DNA of 64,000 nucleotides. Source: Kingdonia uniflora. Lineage: Eukaryota > Streptophyta > Magnoliopsida > Ranunculales > Circaeasteraceae. The first letter of the stretch is position 1; every line of letters begins with the position of its first letter. Below, piece by piece: positions 11,474 to 21,369 of this stretch. The stretch covers positions 558,001 to 622,000 of the forward strand of contig JACGCM010001752.1 in the NCBI GenBank assembly GCA_014058105.1, in the 5' to 3' direction. Position numbers and translations under genes: made by a program. Under the pieces are notes generated by a model. That model was not told the origin of the DNA and did not search any database. It saw only the letters and a program-made list of their open reading frames with translations.

Positions 11474-13654
11474 ATGCATATGCTAGAGGGAGACCCACAC
11501 CCCAGTACTCTGCCTGGGTTTAGAGGAACAAGAGATCCAGAGCATTCCGTAACTCGCTCGAGGTCCGGAAGGAAGAAAAAACGGGTAGAATTTGAAGATG
11601 TCCAACCCCAATCTATACCAAACCCAACCCAAGAAAACTTCCCGCGGAGGTGTATTACCCAACTACCAGACGGAGTAAGTCACATCTATTACATGGAAAG
11701 GATCTCACGGTAAGTTTTTGTGTAATTATGAATTTGTGTTTTCCATAAATCAAGTGTTTAACAAAATGCCTCAATGAACAGAATCGGGATTCAATGCGTG
11801 TGCACGATACATTCACTACGGTGTTCAAAGTGTGGAAGGATATTGCCACAATTCCAGCTGTAAGGGACTCTGTGGTGAATATTTTCAGGCAGTTTATGGA
11901 AATGCACTTAGGCAATTCAGATAATCGACTAATTCAGGTGCTTACAGAGCGTTGCTGGCCGACCACACACACGTTTTTGTTCCCTTGTGTAGAGATAGGG
12001 GTCACTCCTCTCGATTTTACTATACTGGCATCATTGTTCATCAGCCGATATCCGACACAGGTGCCATATGACGACACTTGGTTTATTTTATCTAATGCGA
12101 GGTAATTGCTCCCCAACATTGATTTAAGCCATATAAAGAGTGGGAATGTCAGCATTGTACATTTGAGGACGTACTTGACCATCGCAGCTGATCGGGAGGA
12201 TGATATTACTATTGTTCGTACTTTTATCCTCTTCATGATGGGATATTTATGGTTCCAAACGGCCAACGACGCCGTCCCGCTTGGATATCTCACGGCCGTG
12301 AACGACTTGGACTCGGCTGCCCAATATGACTGGGGTTCTGCTATTCTTGCTTCCCTGTACCATGGTTTGGATACCGCAGTCACGACCGATGGTGCCATCA
12401 CTGGATTTGTACAACTTCTTCCGGTACACTAACACTTTTTCCTTTTACAAATCAAATATCTTCCAATAAACATCTTAAATATAAATTCTTATTATTTTTT
12501 ATGTTATTCCGAAATCCAGTATTGGTTCTATGAGTATTGTGGGGTTGGTCACCTTATAGTCAAGGAAGATGTAAAGTACCCGGCCTATCCGCGCCTTAGA
12601 GCATAAGAGAGGGGGAACATGAGGAAAATAAATGACCAGGCGGCCAATTTGTTTATTATAGGCAGATACCATATTGATCACCGTACTGTTGAGACGATCA
12701 CATGGGAACCTTGGTTCGATTCTGCAGTGTCTGAGACAGAGGACGTACTGAATACAAAACTCCTATCCCGTAGAAGGATGTCACTTCAAGTACCAAATGG
12801 AAACAACGAATATTACTTGGGGGATAGATGCTGGAGGCAGGTGACTGGCGAGGTGCATATTCCTTTGGATCCTCTACTTAGCATGTCGCCACATATTAGT
12901 CCAGCAACTTAACATGAGATGAGACAGGCCAGGTTCATTGACTGTGAGTAGTTTGTGGTAGGGGAGGAGCGAGAGACTTACGCCTCATACTGGGCTGAAC
13001 AAACTTCGGAGGTAGGCAACATGTTGACAAATTCCCAGAGGATGGGGAATCTAGATCTGTTCAGACCGACTACACTCAGAGCTGGTATTATACCCGTGGT
13101 GGTCACGTCAGCGTTAGTTCATAGCTTATCCCAGGACTTCAGTTTGCCTGGCAAGGTAGAAGGGCCAGACCTGGGGTGACACATGGAGTGGACATGGCAA
13201 CGTGAGAAGCTCCCCATCGCCCGCTTGAGGGACCCGCCACCTATGTCTTCCTCCTACGCGCAAAGGAGTTGTGGTACCTGACCCATGGTATGCGATGACT
13301 CGTCCTTGCTGAGTCTGCGTAGGACGCACAAAGGCTCCAGAATGTAGAGGATGAGCTTGCTATTTCCCGCAGGCAAATTGACAGTATAGATCATCAGTTA
13401 TATGCTCATGTAAGTATTTTATTTACGTATTTATTGCGGTGTTTTTTCTTAATGTCATATCTATTTTGTCAAAATATTTATAAAGTTTCTTTATCCCGTT
13501 CAGGACCTACAGCTGAGGAGGGGGCGTGACGTACGGGTGGTGCCGCTACCACCTGGAGGTGGCACGAGGACGAGGCAGTATGGATCTGGTCCGCAGACCA
13601 GGGGAGGCAGTACTAGCCGCAGGGGGCGGGGTACTGGAGATAATTCTGAGTAGA
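11474..13654 (+). pseudogene. Plant mobile domain (PMD) protein gene
   Basis: The first exon from ATG 11474 (MHMLEGDPHPSTLPGFRGTR, with a basic SRSGRKKKRVEFE tract) ends at a GT near 11711, and an acceptor lies at 11781. The next part contains the PMD pattern: TFLFPCVEIGVTPLDFTILA with VPYDD, then after a stop TFILFMMGYLWF, VPLGYLTAVNDLD and YDWGSAILASLYHGLD. This matches the 'aminotransferase-like, plant mobile domain' family, which is shared by MAIN/MAIL silencing proteins and transposons. The C-terminal part has ELWYLTHG and a short heptad-like helix near 13340-13410. The last exon (from 13504) is an RG-rich tail ending DNSE. In-frame stops occur at 12103 and near 12604, 12910 and 12946. 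It sits wholly inside the Harbinger ends. Confidence 0.75.
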
Positions 13655-14047
13655 TATAAGTATTTTTTATACTTTTTTAGACGACGTAAAAGCTCAGCTT
13701 TGATTATGTAGATAATTCTGAGTAGACGATATATTTGTAGACGATGTTTTGGATGTTCTTAATGTTCATTAGCCATGATTATCTAATGTTGAAATTGATT
13801 AAAGTTTTTTTTGAAATTGACTATTTGTCTGTTCGATTAAATTTGCACTTACGTGTTTTACATTTCTACAGACTATTTGGTAAAGTTTTTAAGTTTTTGG
13901 TTGAGTTTTTTAAATGTATATTCGAACAGACTATTTGTCTGTTTGAATAAATTTCAACAATTTTGCACAATTTGACACTAAACAGTTTTATTCGAATAGA
14001 ACCAAATTCTATTCGAACAAAATTGTCACTGAGGTCGTATACAAACA
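13655..14047 (+). repeat. TTCGAA motif cluster inside the Harbinger element
   Basis: This spacer between the PMD gene and the transposase carries TATTCGAACAG (about 13919), TATTCGAATAG (about 13991) and TATTCGAACAAA (about 14012), plus decayed forms such as GTTTGAAT and GTTCGATT. The same palindromic words form the arrays in the gypsy and copia LTRs of this window. Confidence 0.65.
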
Positions 14048-14120
14048 TAGATTTGGCGGTGAAATAAAAACCGCGCGGTGCTCCTTTTACCGCGCGGTGT
14101 TCAGTTTACCGCCAAATCTA
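14048..14120 (+). promoter_or_regulatory. Palindromic module upstream of the transposase
   Basis: Perfect 13-bp inverted arms, TAGATTTGGCGGT (14048-14060) and ACCGCCAAATCTA (14108-14120), enclose two copies of the 10-bp palindrome ACCGCGCGGT (14070-14079 and 14089-14098). The module ends 120 bp before the likely transposase start at 14241. A related module lies before the other two genes of the element, suggesting a shared regulator such as the Myb-like ORF1 product. Confidence 0.7.
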
Positions 14121-14240
14121 GGGTAAAAAACCCACAGCTTCTTCCCCTTTTACATTTCTCCCATTTTTACACTTCTTTCTTCCATTGGAAACTTGCTCAC
14201 TATCTGGTATTACACCATTTTCTCAACTCCACAGCCTCAA

Positions 14241-15578
14241 ATGTCTTCTTCATCATTCGATTCATCCATACCCGATCTTCCAGGTTTATCGTCGTTGTCC
14301 TCCGATGACGATCTTATCTTTAATTGTGCGGTGGCAATTTACGTTTTGCACCAAGCTGCAGTGAACATAGTAGTTGAAGATGCAACTTCGAGTTACGGGG
14401 GGAGTGTCAAGGGCTGTAAGGATAAGAGAAAGAAACGAGATCACCCATTGGTGAATTACAACATTATACGAGACTACTTCAAGCCGAATTGCACATATAA
14501 ACCATGAGAATTTTAACGACATTTTCGCATGAGTAGAGACATGTTTATGCGTCTATTCGATGTAGTCGTTGCACATGATCATTATTTTGTCCAGAAACCC
14601 AACAATGCTGGTACTATAGGGTTATCACCGTACCAAAAGGTAGTCACAGCACTACGTTTTCTAAGCTACGGTGTTGCGGCAGATCTTTTTGACGAATGTA
14701 TCCGAATAGGAGAAAGTACAACCTTGTTATGTGTGAAAATGCTTTGTGTTGCGGTTATACAAATTTTTGGCAATAAATATCTTCCAGCACCAAACGCGGC
14801 CGACGTCGAAAAGTTAAAAGCGATCGGAGAGTCCCGGGGATTTCCCAGCATGTTAGGAAGCCTTGATTACATGTATTGGATATGAAAAAATTATCCCAAA
14901 GCTTGGCACGGTCAATTTACTGGTCATTACCTCAATGCGACACTGATTCTTGAAGCTGTAGCTTCACACGACCTTTGAATTTGGCATGTTTTTTTTGGGT
15001 TACCAGGGTCTAACAATGATATCAATGTCCTACAATAATCACATCTTTTCACCGACCTGGCCGATGGTATCTCCCCGCCTTGCAATTATACAATTGCCGG
15101 AAAAGCTTATGATATGGGGTATTACCTAAGGGATGGCATATACCTCAAATGGGGAACACTTGTCCAAACCATATCCAATCCGGTTACAGCGAAACAAAAA
15201 TTCTTTGCTCAACAACAAGAAAGTTGCCAAAAAGACGTAGAACGGGAGTTTGGGGTTTTACAATCTCGGTTTAATGTTGTAAAAAATCTGGTTAAATTGT
15301 GGGACCCCCAAGTTTTGAGCAATGTCATGAAGGCGTGCGTGATAATGCACAATATGATCGTCGAGGAGGAACGAGGTTTATTCCCATCATACATAGACTA
15401 CAATCCGGCCGAGCCCTCAACTATCGAAAACGAACGGTTCGATATTGTACGCGAACGCGGAACAATAGAATCTTTTATATCGAAAATGAACCAGATTCGA
15501 AGTCGAGAACTTCACTTTGATCTAAAGGATAATCTAATCGAGCATTTGTGGGTCGTGAAGGGAAATCTTCAAAATTAG
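14241..15578 (+). pseudogene. PIF/Harbinger DDE transposase
   Basis: From MSSSSFDSS the frame runs through an N-terminal region, then FRMSRDMFMRLFDVVVAHD, LSPYQKVVTALRFLSYG and the DDE_Tnp_4 core. The catalytic residues are still visible: D in LGSLDYMYW (about 14861), D in LPGSNNDINVL (about 15018) and E in EREFGVLQSRF (about 15243). CVIMHNMIVEEE follows near the C-terminus. Five nonsense codons interrupt it (about 14503, 14512, 14883, 14976 and 15036). Three of them are TGA where family members have Trp or another coding residue. The frame itself is otherwise intact, so decay has been mainly by point mutation. The enzyme would cut and paste at TTA sites together with ORF1. Confidence 0.9.
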
Positions 15579-15846
15579 CGCTCCATTTCTTGTATTATTT
15601 GCATGTTCTTGATGTAATTTATTGCTTCTCTTAGTAGTACAAGTTTATTAAACATGTTTTTTTAACGCAATATTGATCTTGTATTTGTTTTAAAGTAATA
15701 TTTTCAGAAATAAACATTTCAAAAACAAACTGTAGAATTTTGAGCAGTACATTATTCAAACGTTTACATTATTGGTTATTAAACTACATTCTTGGATAAA
15801 AAAAACTTATATATACAGCAAAGTTATATTACATTTCATCACCGCT

Positions 15847-17306
15847 TCAAGTACCTGGTCTGCCCCTTTTGGCTAGACGTTCCATGATCTCAGCTTGCCT
15901 TTGCAGATAGTATTACAATTGATGTCTATAAAGAGTACTCAAGTCTTTCTCCATGATTTTACGATCTTCCTTTGTTTGCTCCAAATCCATTTTAGCTTGC
16001 CAGTGTTGCATTGCTTCTGCTCTTCTTCTTTCGCTTGTATTTTTTCCAACCGTAGTTCATCCAACATTTTTTGGACATCGCTACCAGATGCAGTCACACC
16101 CTCCATTGCCTTTTGTGATGCAAAGTTATTTCGATAGAGTTTTTGGCCGATAGGCCTGCTTCTACCCTCATACAGCGAACCATCTAAGTCAGAATTTAGG
16201 CCCGCGAATTGAGGTATAGGTGGGCCGTCGGGGTCCTCCGGTAGATTGTTTGATCCAACCGAGTTCCCCGGAGAAGAATTGTCCGATGTTCTCCTGGCTA
16301 CATTTCTTGGTATATTCACCGCATGATTCAACCCATCATCCCTTAGGTTGGCCCATCGCGGTTCTCGCGCCAAAATCTTATACGCTTCACGGTGTTTAAA
16401 GTCATTGCGGCCATTTAAGCCTTTATAGATTTTGTGTGCATCGTTTTCCTACAATTCGCAAAATTACCCAATACAAATAAATAACGTGTATATCCGCGAG
16501 AAATAATTGACATTGAGTCAAAGGAAACTATAACGTACCCGATCTTCTTCTGTTTTTCGGCTGCTATTCCTAAATTATTCTTGAGCAACTATCCCCTTGT
16601 ACGCTACACATTGTGCATTAAGGGCATACCACTGATATTTGGTTGACCCATATGATTGTCGTGTGGGGCACTCGGGGTCTATGTTAAAGGCAATGTTGAC
16701 CTTTTGATAGAAAGTAAAACCCTTTGTGCGGCCATTTGTTTGGACAGAAGTTGTTATCTACGCCATTGCGAGACACGTAAAGTCTGCATCTGTCCAATGC
16801 ATTCTAGCATCATCCGTCTAGTCCAAAAACTAAGAATCTTCTGGTATTTGCACGCTTAGTCTTTATTTTGCGGGTGCTCTTTTCTTTCTTCATTTTCTTT
16901 TTTCTTTCTGGGGAGCCGCCGCTTCAACAGGTATTGACGCATTTGCATCACTTTGACTGTGCTGAGTAGATTCACCATGGAATAGATAGTTCTGAAAGTA
17001 ATTTGGAGGTTGAAAACCTTGAGGTTAAGTGAGCGGATAAGGTTGATAGTACAGGTTAAACGCCCGAGGTTGCGGTTGAGAGAGTGTAAATGGACTTTGA
17101 TATTATCCATAACTGGGATCCCCTTGCGACATGGTAAACGGAGGTGGGGCCTGTGATTGGAATTGAGGTTGAAATTGCGATGGGTTTTGGTAGAGGTATG
17201 GAGTGAATTGTGATGATGGGTGTTGAGTGAATGGTGTTGAAGGTGGGTTATGGGAGGATGGGGTCGACGGTGTAGAGTTATTACTACTGGTGTCGGAGTT
17301 CGCCAT
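15847..17306 (-). pseudogene. Harbinger ORF1: Myb/SANT-like and NAM-associated protein
   Basis: Read on the minus strand from ATG 17306, the N-terminus is rich in S, T, P, Q and N (MANSDTSSNNSTPSTPSSHN). The Myb/SANT-like part includes WTDADFTCLAMA and KYQWYALNAQCVAYKGIVAQ. An intron lies at 16449-16538 (GT-AG). The second exon has HREAYKILAREPRWANL and the NAM-associated signature SRPIGQKLYRNN, followed by a charged helix (MLDELRLEKIQAKEEE) and the end RLAKRGRPGT. This is the partner protein that PIF/Harbinger transposases need for nuclear import and DNA binding. Stops occur near 17103, 17025 and 16760, and a frameshift near 15940. It is convergent with the transposase, with 268 bp between the stops. 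Confidence 0.8.
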
Positions 17307-17400
17307 TTGGGGAGAGCGTAGAGGTTCTCCTCAGCTCTGCAATTGGGTTTGGGGAAGAAGAAGTTGCCAGGGAGTGTTGATCAAAATAATTGAGTTTAGA

Positions 17401-17452
17401 GGTGTTTAGATCACCCGCGGTAAAAACAACACCGCGCGGTGATCTAAACACC
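17401..17452 (-). promoter_or_regulatory. Palindromic module upstream of ORF1
   Basis: Perfect 14-bp inverted arms, GGTGTTTAGATCAC (17401-17414) and GTGATCTAAACACC (17439-17452), enclose CCGCGG and the palindrome ACCGCGCGGT (17431-17440). The module lies 95 bp upstream of the ORF1 start at 17306. Confidence 0.7.
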
Positions 17453-17521
17453 GTCAAACTCAATTTTTTTTTAGTGTGAGTTCTCCACACTCAGTTGAGT
17501 TCCTGTAGCGCCGATCATCCA

Positions 17522-17618
17522 ACTCACACCCAATTATTTGCTGCTGGGAGACGTTTGAGTATGGGTTTAAGTGTGGGTTTGCAAACCTAACTCAACCGAC
17601 GCCGTGCTGCGTTTGCTC
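17522..17618 (-). repeat. Right terminal/subterminal inverted repeat
   Basis: This is the outer right end of the Harbinger element. It carries AACTCACACCC, GCTGCTGGGAG and GTGTGGGTTTG, the mirror of the left-end blocks, and ends GCTC next to TTA at 17619-17621. Confidence 0.7.
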
Positions 17619-17621
17619 TTA

Positions 17622-17708
17622 GAACTCCAATTCGTATGACGCAATTACGCACTCTCTGAAAACAAGAAACTAGCAAAACTATAGAATCACAAACCTTCTT
17701 CTACAACA
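17622..17708 (+). promoter_or_regulatory. Remaining 5' leader of the TMCO1-like gene
   Basis: Only 87 bp separate the Harbinger target duplication from the start codon. The leader ends in an A/C-rich stretch typical of plant 5' UTRs (ccttcttctacaaca). No TATA box is seen inside it, so transcription must start within the transposon or in this short leader. Confidence 0.5.
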
Positions 17709-18278
17709 ATGGCGACCATGCTATCATCACTCAAATACTCAGATAGTCTCACAGTAGTAGGTATCTCCTTCTGCACAGCTTTTCTCTGCGAAGGCATCTC
17801 ATGGCTTCTCATCTACAGAACCTCATCCTACAAATCTCTCAGATCTTCAATCGACAAAGCATCGAAAAAGCTCGAAACAATGAAAACAGAAGGACCCTCA
17901 TCAACCAAGAAATCAAAGACCAAGAAGATAGATCGAGTAGAAACAACCCTAAAGGAATCGACTCGCGATCTCTCGCTCTCTAAATTCAAGTCTGGTGCTG
18001 TTGTTGCTGTCGTTCTCTTCGTCGTTTTCGGGTTCTTGAACTCGATGTTTGAGGGGAAATCGATTGCCAAGTTGCCATTTTCGCCTGCGAATTTGGTGCA
18101 GAAGATGAGCCATCGTGGGATACCGGGTGATGATCCGACTGATTGTTCGATGGCGTTCTTGTATTTCCTTTGCTCGATTAGTATTCGGACGAATTTGCAG
18201 AAGTTTTTGGGGTTTTCGCCTCCGCGAGGTGCCGCGAATGCTGGGTTGTTTCCGATGCCGGATCAGAAGATCAATTAA
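17709..18278 (+). CDS. TMCO1: TMCO1-like ER calcium load-activated channel
   Basis: This is a single-exon, 189-residue protein, the usual length for the plant and animal TMCO1 family (DUF106/EMC3-TMCO1 superfamily). The first membrane segment is at about residues 14-34 (LTVVGISFCTAFLCEGISWLL), followed by IYRTSSYKSLR. A basic coiled coil spans about residues 40-90 (KASKKLETMK, KKSKTKKIDRVE, STRDLS). The second membrane segment is at about 97-113, then SMFEGKSIAKLPF. The third is near 145-160 after SHRGIPGDDPTDCS, and the end is GFSPPRGAANAGLFPMP. TMCO1 acts in the ER membrane, releases calcium when stores overfill and associates with translocon complexes. The start has 'acaacaATGG' context and the frame is clean. 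A Harbinger element ends only 90 bp upstream, so the promoter may be altered. Confidence 0.9.
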   Translation: MATMLSSLKYSDSLTVVGISFCTAFLCEGISWLLIYRTSSYKSLRSSIDKASKKLETMKTEGPSSTKKSKTKKIDRVETTLKESTRDLSLSKFKSGAVVAVVLFVVFGFLNSMFEGKSIAKLPFSPANLVQKMSHRGIPGDDPTDCSMAFLYFLCSISIRTNLQKFLGFSPPRGAANAGLFPMPDQKIN

Positions 18279-19316
18279 AGTGAGGTACTCACTGTTTCAT
18301 GATTCTTTAGGGTTTAGTTTGTGATTGTATGCTATTATTATGATACATTGTGTGGTTTCTTAATGACTTATTGCAATTCAAAAGGAGTTTTTCTTCTTAT
18401 TTGTTTATATATCGTACTTGAATTGTTGGTCTGATTCTAATAATTATGGGTTAAAGATCTTATCTTTGGAAATCGTCACAAGTCATTTGAAAAACAGATA
18501 AAAGAACTCATCATCCATCAACTTAAGCGGAACTAAAATGCCTACAGCAACAATTGATAGTTAAATAATTGGGAAAACACCACAACAAAATTGGTGTGAA
18601 CAAGATTTACAACGAAGGAAAGCTTTATATTCTTTGTTTCAAATGAAAAAGTAATGTTTCCATATGATATCCACGAAAAACAAGAGAGTACCAAGAGGAC
18701 CCAAATGTAGATTTAAGAAAGAAAGAAAAAATACTTTAGAAGTCCAGCGGCCGGCGGATGTGAACCTATTGTTGGCCGAAAGTTGAATCATAGGACTCAA
18801 TATGAATTGTAAGACTCAATGCGAGTCTGCAGAAGTTTGAATTTGAATTGTAAGATTCAGATAAATGGGATTTATCTTGGGATTCGAATCGTCGTGGGTA
18901 AGATTCAATTTGATTTGGATGTTAATTGTAAGATTTTGACAACGCTAGTACTTAACAAGTAAAAACAGTAGTTTATAAGATAAATCATTCAAATTCAAAC
19001 TAAGAATGGTAAAGTGTATTTCAATATGCCATCTTTACTGGAATAAATCACCTTTGTTATGCTGTTTTGAGTGGAGAAGGAAAGTAAGGGAGGGATGCAG
19101 TCGTTTTTTCAAGTTTATAATATGTTCCTTTAGATTTACATACATCTCTATATATTATTTAAAACTTAGGGACAAGTTCTAATTCAAATTCATATTTTCA
19201 ATGACATTGCTTATGTTTGCTGGAGGTTGGAGGTAAGTAAATAAAGAGGAGAAATGAAAGAATGGGAACATAGTTCTCCTCTGATGCGTTGATCCTCGAC
19301 TACTCAAGTCTGGTCA
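18279..19316. other. 3' flank of the TMCO1-like gene
   Basis: No further gene is visible. The first 150 bp look like a T-rich plant 3' UTR. At 18780-18940 a weakly repeated phrase occurs (TTGTAAGA with ACTCAAT/ATTCAGA variants). The stretch ends at the gypsy target duplication GGTCA (19312-19316). Confidence 0.5.
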
Positions 19317-19871
19317 TAATCCACAATGCGATTGAGAAGCCTGTGTTAGTAGAGAAATACGAAGAGCACTAATCGGTTTGGAAAAATAGAGAATTCAATT
19401 ACTCAAGAACTAAGTAATTACAGGAAGAAAAACTCTCAAACCCTAGGTTCTCTTAGAACTCTTTCAGATCTAACATAGAAAAGAAAATAACCTAGGTCCC
19501 CTTTATATACTAGGGAACCTAAAACCCTAAAAGCAACGCATCTCGAGGCAAAACACCCCTAAAAAATACAATCACCGCCTAAAAGAAAAATGCTGAATCG
19601 CGCCTCTGTTCGAACAGAATAAGTTTCTGTTCGAATAAAATAAAATGTATTCGAATAGACAAAAATCTATTCGAATAAAACCCATCAGGCATAAATGTAT
19701 TCAAACAAAAATAAGTCTGTTCGAATAAATCCCATCAGGCATAAATGTATTCGAACAGAAACAATTTTGTTCGAATAAAACCCATCAGGCATAAATTTAT
19801 TCGAACAGAAACAATTCTGTTCGAATAGAAACTTGAAAACCTTCATGTCTTCGTCAGATCCTCCTGGATCA
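19317..19871 (-). repeat. 3' LTR of the gypsy element
   Basis: It contains nine TTCGAA palindromes at 19600-19830. The last part is a tandem repeat with an exact 50-bp period (units starting 19691, 19741 and 19791). A TATA-type core promoter TATATAAA lies on the minus strand at about 19502-19509. Compared with the other LTR it has an extra TTCGAA-bearing segment near 19615. Confidence 0.85.
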
Positions 19872-21369
19872 TGACTCCCCCCTTTAGGAGCCTTGAGCTC
19901 CTGCTCAAGCTAGAACTGGAGATGTGGGAATGTGGCGATGCCCATTCCGTGCTGTACCACTTCGACTTACTCGGTAGTGTACCCTTCCCAACTCGGAACG
20001 AATCAATAGCACCCTGTCTTGTAGTATGAACCTTCATCTCCAGAATACCATCCTCCGGCAATGGATCTTCTCTTTCCATCCATAAGTCATCAACTGACGG
20101 TAGGCGAGTATCGATTTCAGAGTCTTCATCCAGAAGAGACGGCTCAAACAGCTTCAAATGCTCGGCATTAATCACCGAATACATCTTCATGGAAGGTGGC
20201 AAATCCAACTGGAATGCATTGTCACCAATCTTCTTGAGTATCAAAAACGGACTATAACGGATAGGTTTGAGCTTCTTACCTTCCCTTTTAAGCCGTTCCT
20301 TACCCAAATGCAACCAAACGAGGTCGCCCTCAAGAAAAGTACACTCAACCCGATGTTTGTCGTGACGAGCCTTATACTTTGCTTGAGTCTTCTTCAACTG
20401 AGCTTCAACCGCCTCATGAACCTTGCTGATCTTCTCAATGAAACGTTGAGCTTTAACCTGCTCATCTTCCTCCTTCCTTGACACCGTCTTGTCGCCAAGA
20501 CTAAACGCCAAATCAAAAGGGCTTTGTGGCAAGTACCCTAAACAAACCTCAAAAAGAGACTTCAATGTGGAACCATGAATCGCCCGGTTGAACGCAAACT
20601 GAAGATACGGTAAACTCTCATCCCAAGTCTTTGGATGCTTAGAATGTAATCCTTGTAATAAATGTACCAAAGTGCGGTTAACAACCTCTGTTTGCCCGTC
20701 TGTCTATGGATGAAAAACGGTACTTCTCTTCAACTTAGTGTCCATCATCCCCCATAACAATCTCCAGAAATTCCCCAAAAAGCGGCTATCCCTATCAGAA
20801 ATAATAGAAGAAGGGAGCCCGAAATACCTCCAGACGTCTCTAAAAAACAATCGCGCTGCTCCTTCCCCTGTGACCGTCTTCTGGCATGGAATAAGAACAA
20901 TCATCTTGCTAAATCGATCCACCACCACAAACAAATAGTCATTCTTACACCTGGTCATGGGCAAACCACCCATAAAATCCATCGAAATGCTCTCTCAAGG
21001 TCGACTAGGAACTGACAATGGTAAGTACAGTCCTATCTTTCTATTGGAAGGTTTCGATGTGTTGCATAACACGCAACCACGAACCACACGAGCCACATCC
21101 ACTTGCATCTTCGGCCAATAGACATGGCACCGCAAATTCAGAAGAGTCTTCTCAACCCCGAAATGATCTGCCACCCGGGAACAATGTGCCTCTCGAATCC
21201 ACTGCAAACGGTCTCCACCCTCAAGAATACATAGTAGACTGCCCCTGTAAATCAAACCATCCTTCAGAACATACTTGCAAGTCTTGCCCTGCAGCAACTT
21301 CTCGTGAATCACACTAAGCTCCTTGTCGTCATCATACCCTGAAACGTACTCAGAAGGAACAATCGGCAA
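19843..21369 (-). pseudogene. gypsy integrase with chromodomain-like C-terminus
   Basis: The first frame (21369-20995) has the zinc-binding H-H-C-C module (REAHCSRVADHFGVEKTL and RGCVLCNTSKPSNRK). After a stop, the core has SMDFMGGLPMTRCKNDYLFV and IISDRDSRFLGNFW. After a second stop it continues VNRTLVHLLQG with the Glu region mostly kept. The C-terminal part has LEGDLVWLHLGKERL, the GPY/F-like region and then ILEMKVHTTRQGAIDSFRVG with KWYSTEW. The last resembles a chromodomain, which in chromoviruses guides integration to heterochromatin. Confidence 0.88.

Larger units (their letters stand above)
11188..17618. mobile_element. PIF/Harbinger transposon with three genes
   Basis: A TTA trinucleotide lies on both sides (11185-11187 and 17619-17621), the target duplication typical of PIF/Harbinger. 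The ends are imperfect inverted repeats (left TAGCATCTCTAGCAGC; right, complemented, GAGCAAACGCAGC). They are followed by shared subterminal blocks CTCCCAGCAGC and GGGTGTGAGTT in mirrored positions. Inside are a DDE_4-type transposase (+), a Myb/SANT-like ORF1 (-, tail to tail with the transposase) and a plant mobile domain gene (+). The usual autonomous element has only the first two. All three genes now carry stops, so this copy is inactive. Confidence 0.85.

Noticed and set aside
14193..14240. Upstream ATG for the transposase at 14193
   Set aside because: The segment before MSSSSFDSS has no family resemblance, and the next in-frame ATG at 14241 fits the usual Ser-rich start better.
19600..19840. 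CRISPR-like regular repeats
   Set aside because: The 50-bp units are contiguous tandem repeats in a plant LTR without unique spacers, and this is a eukaryotic genome.
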